DNA of 64,000 bases from Erigeron canadensis (Eukaryota > Streptophyta > Magnoliopsida > Asterales > Asteraceae): NCBI RefSeq assembly GCF_010389155.1, contig NC_057763.1, positions 44,498,645-44,562,644 of the forward strand, read 5' to 3'. Within the stretch, counting starts at the first letter, position 1, and the number at the start of each line of letters is the position of its first letter. Shown here in pieces: positions 52,899-64,000 of this stretch. A program made the translations under genes and the position numbers. The notes beneath the pieces are model-generated. The model was given only the letters and a program-made list of their open reading frames with translations. It did not search any database and had not been told where the DNA came from.

Positions 52899-55800
52899 AT
52901 GTGGAAATTGAAGATAGCAGAGGGAGGGAATGACCCTTACTTGTTTAGCACCAACAACTTTGTTGGACGCCAGACTTGGGAGTTCGACCCTGATGCAGGC
53001 ACTCCCCAAGAGTTACAGGAAGTTGCAGATGCTCGACGCTATTACAAGAAGAGAAGGAGTCAAGGTGTTCATCCATGTGGCGATTTACTTATGCGGATGC
53101 AGGTTGGTCGTTGTATGAATATTTTTGGTTATTGATTGATTAGATTAGGGAAATGCTAAATACAACCCTATTTAACGTGCATAAAAAAACTTGTACCTTC
53201 CATATTAAAAGTTTGGCCCCTGATTTTCATGATAAATGTACAAACAATTTATACACCTTAAACACAGCCCTAAGGGCTGTATTTAGCAAACCCCATTAGA
53301 TTAATATTGGATATCAATTATTATGTGCTTTGAAATATTTGAAAATCACGTACAATGCAAGTCATGGGAGATGATCAAAAGTTACGTCGTCTCTTGGTTT
53401 TTGATGCATAAAAACTTGATTTGCGTTAGGTAAATTATCCTGAACAATAAAAGTTAAGATCATATACCATATCGCAATAACTTGTTACCTTATATATTAT
53501 GATGCAGAATTATATATATTGGACCAAATATTTTCACATAAAATAGGTAGGAAAGCTTTGTGGCTATATACTACTCGTAATTTACAACAATAGTTGTATG
53601 ATATATGCATCCTGTTATAAATATATGCAGCTGATCAAGGAGAATGGTATTGATGTGTTGAGCATACCCCCGGCGAGGTTGAGAGAGGACGATGAAGTGA
53701 ACTATGAAGCAGTTACCGTAGCAGTAAAAAAAGCAGTCCGCTTGAACCGTGCAATCCAAGCAAAGGATGGCCATTGGCCTGCAGAAAATGCTGGTCCTAT
53801 GTTTTATACTCCTCCCCTTGTAAGTTCATATGTGCTTTCTGTTAAATATAAACAGGAGCATCATATCTCATTTACATGAGAACATCAGATATCTGACATG
53901 TAGTTCGAAGATATAGTTTGATCTCTTAATTTGATCTGTTACCCAAGTACCCGATCCACCCATTTTGTTTAATGTGCAGCTTATTGCGATGTACATTAGT
54001 GGAACCATCAACACACATCTAACAAGAGAACACAAATTAGAAATGATACGTTTTATCTACAATCATCAAGTAAGAGCGTACCAAATCTCCTATCTTGATA
54101 CATATACATTCTAAATATTAATCAATAGTAAAATATATCTATTTCAGACATTTTTATTTTATTTTTTTGGCTAAAGTTCACTGATAGTTTTTATACTGAT
54201 TTCTTCCAGAATGAAGATGGAGGGTGGGGCCTTTATATTGGAGGACACAGTACCATGATCGGGTCAGCATTGAGCTATGTAGCTCTAAGGTTGCTGGGAG
54301 AAGGACCTAATGATGGAAATGGTACGGTTGAACAAGGCAGGAAGTGGATACTTGACCATGGCGGGGCAACCTCCATTCCTTCTTGGGGGAAAACTTATCT
54401 ATCGGTAGACATCTCACACTAGGCATCATATTAGTTATGACCCGCTAAACTAACTTTTGGTACCTTGGTGTGCAGGTGCTCGGGGTATATGAATGGGAAG
54501 GGTGCAATCCAATCCCACCGGAATTTTGGCTTTTTCCAGAAACTTTACCATATCATCCAGGTATACGTATATGATTACATGCCCCTTTCATTTTGTCGCA
54601 CTTAAAAAATGTACATATCATAAGCAGGCTTTGGATAAAAAAAAAACTTTTGCACTCAACATGCAACAGTTTAAAGAACATAATTAATATAATCATACAG
54701 CGAGTATAGTTGGTGGCTATCCATCTACCCTTTTTACAGGGAGTATAGTTTCAGAATTTTGGATTATCACAGTTGTTGCCACTTTATAAGATACGGAGAA
54801 TGCATTGTAAGAATAATATTTTGCTAACAGGCTAGTAATGAGAAATAGATCTAAGAAACAAAATGTCACAATTTAGAGACAAACTAATATATAAAGTGTT
54901 GCACATCATCGGGACGGAAGGAGTATAGGTGTAAGTTTTATGGCGAATTATATCTCCAATTACCATCATAAGACGGCAATAAGACACAAAAATGAGAATA
55001 TGAATCAACCAAGCAAAAGAATGAATCAAAACTTAGTTGCACTCACTATTTTCCCCATGTGATGTAGCCAAAATGTGGTGCTTCTGCCGGACAACCTATA
55101 TGCCAATGTCATACCTATACGGGAGAAAAGTCCATGGCCCAATAAGTGATCTTGTTCTGCAACTTCGACAAGAAATTCATCCTATCCCATATCAGAAGAT
55201 AAATTGGAATAAACAACGTCACAACTGTTGCAAGGTCAATAGAATAATATATAGAACTCTAGAAGTAGTCTGAAGTTTTAATGAGATTGATGCTAACACA
55301 TGTGTGATTTCAATGGACTGCAGGAAGATCTCTATTACCCTCATTCAACAGTCCAAGATTTGTTGTGGGATGGTCTTCATTACTTGAGTGAGCCAATCCT
55401 CAAGTACTGGCCTTTTACTAAGCTAAGAGAAAGAGGCCTCAACAGAGCAGTTGAACTAATGCGCTATAGTGCTCAGGAAGCCAGATATATCACCAGTGGA
55501 TGTGTCGAAAAGGTTAGCTTGATGGGATTTGAATAGATCTTTAAAAAATATAGTATGAATACACCCAACTTGGTTATGGTTTTGGATGCAGAGCTTGCAA
55601 ATAATGTGTTGGTGGGCGGAGAACCCAAACGGAGATGAGTTCAAACATCACCTTGCTAGAGTGCCTGATTTCTTGTGGGTAGCAGAAGATGGGATGACGA
55701 TGCACAGTTTTGGTAGCCAACTTTGGGATTGTGCACTTGCAACTCAAGCAATAATAGCTAGTGATATGGTCGAAGAATATGGTGATTCGCTTATGAAGGC

Positions 55801-57555
55801 CAATTTCTATATCAAAGAATCTCAAGTCAAACAAAATCCATCTGGAAATTTTTTGAAAATGTGTCGGCAGTTTACTAAAGGCTTGTGGACTTTCTCTGAC
55901 CAAGATCAAAGTTGGGTTGTCTCAGATTGCACAGCTGAAGCACTTATGGTGATACTACAGCCACCCTTTTAAGCTTTTTCTTTGCATATTTGATAAATAA
56001 ATTTATACATTCTCCTTTGCAGTGTCTTCTATTACTATCCCAAATGCCAGAAAATATTTCAGGAGAAAAAGCCGATAATGAGAAAATATATGAGGCTGTT
56101 AATGCCCTCCTTTACTTTCAGAATCCTATAAGTGGAGGTTTCGCTGTATGGGAACAAGCTGTCCCAACGGCATATTTAGAGGTAAATACAAGATATTAAT
56201 TTCTGCAGATGTCGACTGCATTGTTAACACCTATTTTTATGTGCAGTGGTTGAATCCATCAGAACTTTTCAAAGACATAATTGTTGAGAAAGAGTAAGCT
56301 CCTTATGAAATCTTTTCCAAAGTTAAGCTGTCAGACCACTAATTGGACAGACATATATACACTAATATACATTATTTCGGGTGATTTAGGCATGTTGAGT
56401 GCACAACTTCATGTATCAAAGCCCTTTTAGCCTTCAAACGCTTGCACCCAGGGCACAGGGAGAAAGAAATAGAAATTTCCGTGGCTAAAGCCATTTGTTT
56501 TCTGGAGGGAAAACAATGGCAAGATGGTTCATGGTAGACTAACTACCTTCAAGCACTTCATGCCACAATGAATAATTAGAAAGCAAACAATATTCTGAAA
56601 TTCAATGAATTTTGACAGGTATGGTTATTGGGGAGTATGCTTTGTATATGGCACATTTTTTGTGCTAGGAGGCTTGGAATCTGCAGGAAAAACATACAAA
56701 AACAGTGAAGCCGTTCGTAAAGCGGTTAAGTTTCTCCTAGCGAAACAAAATGAAGAGGGTGGGTGGGGAGAAAGCATCGAGTCTTGCCCCAGTGAAGTAT
56801 ACATACCATTAGATGGAAATCGGACGAACCTAGTTCAAACATCATGGGCTATGCTTGGTCTTATATCAGGGGGACAGGTTAGATTTTCATATTTTGTAGT
56901 TAAAAGCTTTTCATTTTAAAGGGTTAAACCAAAGATATAACTTTTCTTTCTTTTTCTACTTAATTATCCTAGGCCAAAATAGATCCGACACCCTTGCATA
57001 AAGCAGCGAAGATTTTGATTAATGCGCAAATGGATAATGGAGATTTTCCTCAACAGGTAATTCTTAATCTTTTCCTCATTGGTGGCTTTCCTCCATCCCC
57101 GTCCGTCCCCTTTGTGTGCTCACTAACAGAGGAGCTGTAATGAAGTAACCAACTAAAATTATTTTCCAGACTGGTGGATTGAGGTTATTAAGATTTGATT
57201 ATGTTTGTGAGTTCATGTAGCCTCTATACAGGCAACAGTTTATTGGTATTGTTTTAATTCGTATTAAACCCAATGAAATTAATCTTGACTCCACTTTCAT
57301 CCTGACACTGACCTCTAGATTTTCTTTAACATATGTTGCATCTTCTTTAAACCATCTTTGTTACAACTATTGGCCAAACATTTGAAGTAACATCTTTCAT
57401 ACACATTTCAGGAGCTTACCGCAGTCTACATGAAGAACTGCATGATGCATTTTGCAGCATATAGGAACATATTTCCACTTTGGGCACTAGGGGAATATCG
57501 CAAACGAGTTTGGGCAATTAAACCGATAGGCAATAGCCTGAAGTGTAGTGTATAA
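52899..57555 (+). CDS. Oxidosqualene cyclase copy C (dammarenediol-synthase-like clade), 14 exons, 770 aa
   Basis: Exons by eye: 52899-53102, 53631-53819, 53980-54069, 54210-54404, 54476-54560, 55068-55234, 55324-55512, 55592-55948, 56023-56181, 56247-56293, 56390-56533, 56619-56877, 56973-57056, 57412-57555. Frame is open throughout, and this copy keeps the full 14-exon structure. Motifs: [10 protein letters not shown], catalytic Asp485 in SDCTAEALM, Cys in [39 protein letters not shown]. The product-determining MWCYCR block reads MWCFCR (Phe at residue 260, codon 55082-55084). The C-terminus runs 11 residues past that of B (ends SLKCSV). Very similar to B in exons and most introns, so a recent tandem duplicate; intron 1 has gained a MITE. 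Likely a functional cyclase with unknown product. Confidence 0.93.
53148..53294. repeat. Mutator-type MITE in intron 1 of copy C, 9-bp target duplication
   Basis: ATTAGATTA at 53139-53147 and 53295-53303. Ends GGGAAATGCTAAATACAACC and, reversed, GGGGTTTGCTAAATACAGCC. The same intron in copy B reads straight through (GATTGATTAATGTTGG). Confidence 0.8.
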
Positions 57556-57849
57556 GTAAGCCGAATACAGAAAATATGATATATTAAACTGTCGTTATCG
57601 TTATCTTAACCAATGGTGTTATTGTAACAAATATAATGCATAGTCTATGCAATATCTAGTCCTGCAAGTTCATTATACGGCCTCTAATTCATCAAAAAAA
57701 ACAATGATAATGAACAACACTATGCATAGACCTTTTTTTTTTTACTTTAAATCTAAAAATGCCTTCACAATAAATGTTGTGGAACATGACGGATTACACG
57801 TGCAGCAACTAAATCTGATGGATATGAAATGTACCTGACATTGAAGTTT

Positions 57850-58015
57850 AGGCTGCGTGCAGTTAAGAAGTTACACCTATTCCAACAATTCCTCAACTCT
57901 CGCACACATTCAGTCTCAAACGCCTTCAATTCATCAATATCACGGGCTTTGAAAGCGTTAATAGTTATCCTTTTCCTTATCTAACTCCTCCATATCTTCC
58001 ACTTCACTTTTCAAA
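57850..58015 (-). pseudogene. Coding-like fragment, unrecognised, frameshifted
   Basis: Minus strand reads RVLKSEVEDMEELDKEKDN, then after a frameshift INAFKARDIDELKAFETECV and RELRNCWNRCNF. Charged, helical and coiled-coil-like; no start, no splice sites that I trust, and I cannot name the family. Probably a relic captured by a transposon. Confidence 0.35.
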
Positions 58016-58520
58016 ACTCTAATTTAAAACCAATACTATCAGCCACGTTGATATATAAGTGACCAGTTATACCACATGCGATTACGCCATTCACATGTAA
58101 AAAGTGATGGATGTGCAAATGAGAATAAAAAATAAAAACTGAAAAAACGTAAAAACAATATGTTATTAATCAATTAGGAACCTGAATTGGTGGATTCGAG
58201 TGAGATAGATTGAAGAAATGATTGAATTGTTGTGAGGCGATTTTTTGTTCAAGTTTTAAACACTTTTGTTCAATGTATCTGATTCCGGAAAACTTTGAAG
58301 CCTGATTTTTTATTCTACACTTCTTTCTCTGTCTGCCTGCCAATAATATAGATTGATTGATTGATTGATTGATTGATAGATATAGAAAAAGAGAGAATGT
58401 GTGTGAAGGAAGGGTAGAAGGGATGATGGTAACGTTGGTTTCTGGTAGCCTCCATCTGTTCGAGTCTGTCTTTTCACTACTGTACGTTAATTGACAACTG
58501 TTCAGTTTTGGAGGGAGTAG

Positions 58521-58813
58521 CGGGTGTTTAGTAAGAGGGATAAAGAATGGAAATAGTGAGAAAGAGAATGGATTCCATTATTTGGTACCCATAAAGAATG
58601 AATATATATAAAAAATAAAATTTTAAATAATAATATATTTATTACATATAACATCTTAAAAAAAAAGAATTTCTTTTTCATTCTCACCATTTGTAGAGAA
58701 TGGAATTGATTTCTTTTTCTCCTTTCTCATTCTCTTTCTTCATCGCAAACAAACAAGGGAAGTCTTTCCCATTCTCTTTCTCCCCTTTCCATTCCATCAT
58801 ACCAAACACCCCC
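58521..58813. repeat. MITE, 293 bp, with 3-bp TAG flanks
   Basis: Ends CGGGTGTTTAGTAAGAGGGA and, reversed, GGGGGTGTTTGGTATGATGG; GAATGG repeats in both arms. TAG at 58518-58520 and 58814-58816. The GGGTGTTTGG end fits the Harbinger/Tourist group, though TAG is not the canonical TWA. A (GATT)n run lies upstream at 58351-58374. Confidence 0.65.
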
Positions 58814-58852
58814 TAGGTGTGAGAGGTTTTATAGTAGTTGGTGCTTAATTAA

Positions 58853-58882
58853 CTAGATTAATACCCGGTTGTTGACCGGGTT
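58853..58882 (-). mobile_element. Helitron-like 3' terminus, minus orientation
   Basis: Plus strand reads A-CTAG-ATTAATA then CCCGGT-(N5)-ACCGGG; on the minus strand this is a perfect 6-bp hairpin followed by CTAG and T. The body would extend right into 58900-59400, where GACCCA/AACCCG-type degenerate repeats dominate. Confidence 0.45.
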
Positions 58883-61729
58883 ATAAAGTAAACTTAAAAG
58901 CCTTTAATCCAAAAATAAAAATTAATATGAAATCGAACCTAATGTTCATAATAAGTCTTAAATCATGTACACTTTTAGATATAATATATATAGAGTCGGT
59001 TTGATATGTATTAAAATTGTCAATACTCGACCTTAACGGAATTTGACTTGAAACCGACCCGGAAAATTGGGTTAGAGTTGTGAAATCTCGACCCGGTAAT
59101 CCGCCAACTTGACCTTTTTGAGTTTGGGTCGGGTTGACATATTTGGTTAGAAGATCAACCTCCTAACCCAAATATATTTATATTTATATAATTTTCAATA
59201 TGTCGACTTATCAACTCATTTGATCCGACAACACACAAACCCATTTGACGTAAAACCAACTCGTCAACCAACCAACCCATATGATCTGAGATCAACCAAC
59301 AAACCCATTTAATGTGTGAACCTGCCAACCCACCAACCTATCTAACTCGCCAACCCGATTTTTTTGGGTTGGTGGTTGAGTTCAGGTTGATGGGTTGACA
59401 CTTGACAGACCTTGATTGAGATTTCCAAGTCAACTTTGTAATCAAGAGTAATAATTAGATTACTTATATGCTCTGTCCATTTTAATATACATCAATTATT
59501 TATTAGAATGATTTCTTGACGCTATGATAAAAATAAATATAGTTGGGTTGGGTTCAAAAAAATTTTTACTTGCCAAATTGAAACCATTAACCCAAGTCCA
59601 TTGACAGTCATATATAAAAATAGTAATTTTTTTTCCTTGATACAAAAAAAAGTATAAATATATTTTATGTTTGTAGCTTAAATTTTTTCCAAACAAATGT
59701 AAAATATATATCATTTAAGAATATATAAATAAAAAGTGACTTCAAAATAGTTTTAACAAAAATGGTAACTAATAATTAATTATTTGATTGAAAATTATAT
59801 ATATTGGTCACTTCGTATAAAAATTCTTCAATTATAAATAAGTTTAAACAAATTTTAAAACTTAAGTCAATTATATCGATGTTAAAAAATAATCATATTT
59901 GTGATAGATGGAAACGACATAATTTGGTTGTAGCAATTAATTCTAACTTGCCAAGATTAGCATTTTATTTTTTAGGGCGAAGATTATATTTTAGTTTATT
60001 TTAAAAGGTTGAAATTAAAAGGCAATATTATTATTTTCTCTGTGCTATGGGAACCATAAATATATATAATTAAGCCGTAATTATAAGGGATCATATTTAC
60101 ACTGCATTCTTTTTATAAAAATATAAGAAAAGAAAAGAAAAGATGAAAGATCCTATTTCATAAAGGCTATTCTTGAGTTGAAAAAAATACATTAGAAAAA
60201 AAAAGGATAAAAAGTATCAATTTACAAATATATCCTCGATGTATATTTATACTACTGTAATATATATATATACACCATACGGATTTATATAAAAAAGATA
60301 CCCCAATACCTCACCACCATCTATTGTTTCTATCCTATAATTCCAATCATACATATGTTACCAGTAACCACCTTACCACCATCTTCCCATTATTTAGTTT
60401 TGAAAACTTCAAAAAACCTTACCATCTCCTCCGCTTTTGTCACCCCCTCAATACAAATACAAGAACCAAAACTACTAATGTTCCGTCTACAGCTGTTTAA
60501 GCAGCACCGATCCAAACTATGCTCACCAGTAGTGTGGCCATAAACAACTACCATCTTCTTCCATAGATCACAACATCCATATATTCGAGGGGTAAATTGG
60601 TATTTTTATATTTGGATATGAAGTTTTCTAACCAAATCCGGCCATATTTGGCTGGAAAATATTGAAACAAAAAACCCTTTAGTTTTCCTATCAATTCTTT
60701 TCTTTTCTATTTCAAAAAAAAAAAAACTCAAAAAATGAGAATATTAGTAATTTCCCTATCATTCCCTTTCTTATACCTCTTCAAAAAAAACTCAACAATG
60801 CAGTGTTAGGGTTTAATTTTCCTCATATCTTTATCTTTCTTTAATCCTTTATAAATATAATTAGATTAAGAGATTAAACATATTTTTTCTCCAAATGTCC
60901 CTTTTAGCATATTTATGGTTTCCAGAATGTTCCTCTACACACTACAACACTAAAATACCATATAGTTTAAAACAATCGACATAATCTTATAATCTATATT
61001 TTTACACTCTGTAACCAATGTATTCATCCAAAAAGGTGGTTACAACGTGCGGGTACTATGCTCGTATATTATAAAAAGAATAGTTCCTTATTTATATAAA
61101 TGTTTATACTTGTGTAATATATACACATAGCACCCCTTAAAATATCCATATCTACCACTAACCACTTAAAATTAATAACTAAATTAAACTATCAATCACT
61201 TATCTTTCAAAATATCTTCATTAACCTTTTATATCAATTATTTCTACATCAATAAGTTATACCACTCGATACTGCTTCCGCCACTAACAATAACTCCCAC
61301 TACCACACCGTCTCTACGACAACTACCACTGCATTGCGCGGGTACCGTGCTTGTTGATATAACTTGCATGTAGAATACTAAAAAAAGGGTATGCTTAAAT
61401 TCTATAGAGAATTCATCTTTGATAAAACCTTTATTTACATTATTAAGAGTATTTTGTTTATACTAATATTTGAACTAAAAACATCAAGGTCTCAAACTCC
61501 CAAAATACAATCCATTTATTGACTATTTTAATTGTTTTAGTTGATTGTTGCTTAGACTAGTTTTGTTTCTTTTGTCAAATTAATTTTCCACCGGGTATAT
61601 CATTGATGGAGAATGTTAACATCGTGGTATTTGAAATTCGATTGTTGTTTTTGTCAATAATCGATTAGGGGTATAGATCAAAGAGTAAAACTCGAGATCA
61701 AATGTGTGACGAGCCGTGAGCAAAAGCAG
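58883..61729. other. Repeat-rich, gene-free interval
   Basis: 59000-59400 consists of degenerate CAACCC/GGGTTGG repeats; 61130-61354 is a member of the GCGGGTA-ended repeat family (ends TTGCGCGGGTACCGTGCTTG); 61020-61065 has another such end. The remainder is AT-rich without supported features. Confidence 0.45.
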
Positions 61730-61905
61730 GTTTTCGACCCAAACCGAACCCGACCCGGTCCAAACTGGTTTGGTGGGCGTTGACCAAGATCGGTTTTGAC
61801 CGAAAACCCGAACCGACTTGAAACCGGTTTTGAGGGTGGAATACCGGACCCATTTGGAACCGATTAGGGTTGGGTTGGAACCGGGTCGGGTCGAAACCGA
61901 TGACT
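61730..61905. repeat. AACCGG/CGGGTT-rich cluster, probable hAT subterminal region
   Basis: Dense short motifs AAACCG, CGAACC, GGGTTGG in both orientations, about 0.8 kb beyond the end of the hAT transposase. Such clusters are transposase-binding subterminal repeats in hAT elements. The exact element end is not found. Confidence 0.4.
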
Positions 61906-62032
61906 CAAACTAATTTCAATTTTTAATTTTTTTTTTTGGAAAATAAGTCCTAACGCCCGTTAGCGGGTGGGAGTATGGACCTTTAGTGCCTAACGGCCAT
62001 TACAAAAGTATTAACGGCCGTTACAACCTCTT

Positions 62033-62365
62033 TTTAACTAAGTAAATCGATTTTGAACCACTTAATTGCTAATACACCGAGCCTTAAAACCTAAAATACC
62101 TTCGTAATGATAATATCTAGTGAACTAACACAAAAAATTCCAAGTTATTTCACAAAAAGCACTTGAGAAAATATGAAAACTTGCTAATAATTAATTTAAT
62201 GGCCGTTCAGGTCACTTTTTTACTACGTAAATCGATTTTGGGCCACTTTATTGCTTATACACCGAGCCTTAAGACCTAAAATACCTTCATAATGATAACA
62301 TCTAGTGAATTAACATAAAACACTTAAAAAAATTGAAAACTCGCTAATAATTCATTTATAAAGTC
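62033..62365. repeat. Imperfect direct duplication, period 186 bp
   Basis: Two units, starting at about 62033 and 62219, share GTAAATCGATTTTG, TACACCGAGCCTTAA, CCTAAAATACCTTC, TAATGATAA and CTCGCTAATAATT-like blocks in the same order. Confidence 0.7.
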
Positions 62366-62501
62366 ACTTTTTGTATTATAGATCAAATTGTCTTCAAACA
62401 AATTTTCAAGCAACTTCAAATACATAGTCTTCTTATGAATTACATAATCTTCATACGAATTACAACTTCAAATAACAACATAGTCTTCATACGAATTACA
62501 A

Positions 62502-62573
62502 CTTCATTGGTCTTCGAATCTTCATTGGTCTTCAAATCGTCATTGGTCTTCAAATCTTCATTGATCTTCTTAA
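62502..62573. repeat. Tandem repeat, 4 x 18 bp
   Basis: Unit CTTCATTGGTCTTCAAAT with few mismatches, lying downstream of the hAT transposase stop codon. A second local duplication (CTTCATACGAATTACAACTTC) is at 62450-62505. Confidence 0.75.
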
Positions 62574-62695
62574 AACAATTACAAAGTATTCATCCAAATA
62601 CAAGGTCTTTAAAACATAATAAAAGACTTCAACCAAATAGTAAGAGTCTTTAAACAAATACTAAAAGTCTTCATTGGTCTTCAATTAGGTCTTCA

Positions 62696-64000
62696 TTATT
62701 CTTCTTCGGAGTTTCCACGCATTGCTTCATTGTGTAGGAGTTCTTCATCGGAAAGTGAGATTGCTTCACCATGTTCCACCTCTTCATTGAATATTTCTTC
62801 TTCAAGGTCGAGTGCACTATATTCAAGACTTGATACGTTTTGTACACGTTCAATGGCATCATAGTAATCTTTTAAGCAAACGCACATCTCCAAAGATGTC
62901 GGTGTTAGTCTTGTTCTTCGGATGGATAAGACCCTACCACTAAGAGAAAAGATGGATTCCGAAGCTACCGTAGAAGCTTGAACACTTAGTAAATCTCGGG
63001 CCATGGCGGATAGCACGGGAAATTGACCTTCTCTTTCTTTCCACCAAGCCAAAATATCAAAGTTGGTGTATTCCTCAATTCTCATGTGTTCCAAAAAGTT
63101 GGTTCCCATGTACCTCTCAAGTTCGTTATTATTACCATTTGAACTTTCACCCCTAGCCCGTTTAGTGTTTTCTTGTCTTACCATATTATACAAGTGTATA
63201 TATGGATCACTAGCTTTAGTAGTAGTAAAAAACGAGCTAGAACTTGAACTAGAAGCACCTTTTGAACCAACTTTATCATGATAAACACAAAACAACAACT
63301 TCAAATCTTCAACAAAAGAATGTTTCATCTTTTGGGCAAAAAATGGGTCTTTTTGGTGCAACTCCAAATTGAGACATGTTTTCCAAAAGCAAATCCACCC
63401 CACTAGTGTTCAAACATGGGTTCAAAGCAGCGGCACAAGTAAAAATCGGTGGCATTTCCTCAAAATATTTTCTCATTTTTTCTTTCATTGAATTAAGCAT
63501 TGGTTCAAACAATTCATCTTCATACTCATATTCCCCCAACTTTTCACAAATTAACCAAATTTGTCTAAGCACCAAATGACTAGTGGGATAATAAACACCC
63601 GAAACCAAGTTGGTAGCATCTTTAAAAATTTCAAGTAATTCGGTTAATTTTTTAACTATCTCCCAATCCTCCCCACTAAATCCCTTTTCAACATTTCGTT
63701 TCCTAACTAGCCCATCATGAAAATGTTGCAAAGTAGATTGTTGGCGTAAACTCGTAAAGCACATTTAAACATGTTATGGGTCGAGTTCCATCTAATAGGA
63801 ACATCCCAATTAGGACTTAAAAAAAGTGAATTCGTTTCCTTACACAACTTCATATAGTTTTGGTATCTCACTTTTGGTCCACAAAATACTTGTTGTATCA
63901 TTTTCTTAAGTTGCTTTTGACAACATCTATTTCGGGTACACCCAACCCATCTTGCACACACAAGTTTAAAATGTGTGCAACACATCGAGTATGATAAAAA
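62696..64000 (-). pseudogene. hAT transposase, frameshifted, 5' part outside window
   Basis: Reading from the right edge: HTRCVAHILNLCVQDG in one frame, shift near 63910 to MIQQVFCGPKVRYQNYMK and VPIRWNSTHNMFKCALR, shift near 63745 to RQQSTLQHFHDG through ALNPCLNTSGVDLLLENM, shift near 63370 to the C-terminal frame. The last frame (stop at 62696) has the hAT dimerisation block: DILAWWKEREGQFPVLSAMA, RDLLSVQASTVASES, SGRVLSIRRTRLTP. Three frameshifts with overlapping frames and no splice signals mean a dead copy. Start, BED zinc finger and right terminus lie beyond the window. Confidence 0.85.

Noticed and set aside
42255..57555. Naming B or C dammarenediol synthase, lupeol synthase or beta-amyrin synthase
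   Set aside because: Cyclase product cannot be read reliably from sequence, and the MWCYCR/MWCFCR block differs from the ginseng enzyme that is otherwise most similar from memory.

Overview
This is nuclear DNA of a flowering plant: AT-rich, genes split by GT-AG introns, and dense in small transposable elements. The protein-coding content is eudicot. The three triterpene cyclases resemble the dammarenediol-II synthase branch of asterid oxidosqualene cyclases, so an asterid, possibly Asteraceae, is my inference and not something the sequence proves.

Layout. 1-1.7 kb: first coding exon of a galectin-domain beta-1,3-galactosyltransferase (minus strand, runs off the left edge). 2.6-7.2 kb: intact 13-exon oxidosqualene cyclase, copy A (minus), with an exon-1 relic of a further cyclase just upstream. 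8.7-12.7 kb: four-exon DUF616 gene of the TOD1 type (minus). 12.7-24.2 kb: gene-poor, with MITEs, SINE-like and Helitron-like sequence and a relic of a Hip (Hsp70-interacting protein) gene. 24.2-28.5 kb: 11-exon katanin-like AAA ATPase (KATNAL2/CCP1 type, plus). 29.1-31.75 kb: five-exon CacyBP/SIP gene (minus), convergent with the ATPase gene. 33.6-34.8 kb: dead PIF/Harbinger transposase. 35-42 kb: MITEs and SINEs. 42.3-47.3 kb and 52.9-57.6 kb: cyclase copies B and C (both plus), a recent tandem pair separated by a MITE-filled spacer. 57.6-64 kb: repeats ending in a dead hAT transposase at the right edge.

Biology. The main signal is the three-member cyclase cluster. By splicing the exons by eye I get uninterrupted proteins of 760 (A), 760 (B) and 770 (C) residues. 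B and C keep the catalytic DCTAE motif. A carries DCSAE plus two further changes at positions known to matter for catalysis. C has MWCFCR where the family has MWCYCR. I see no cytochrome P450, acyltransferase or glycosyltransferase next to the cyclases, so this is a cyclase cluster and not a demonstrated complete biosynthetic cluster. Copies B and C serve as natural empty-site controls for each other: an LTR lies only in B intron 2, a MITE only in C intron 1, and a MITE fragment forms the proximal promoter only of C.

All exon boundaries were set by eye from reading frame, family conservation and splice dinucleotides; no alignment or search was run.
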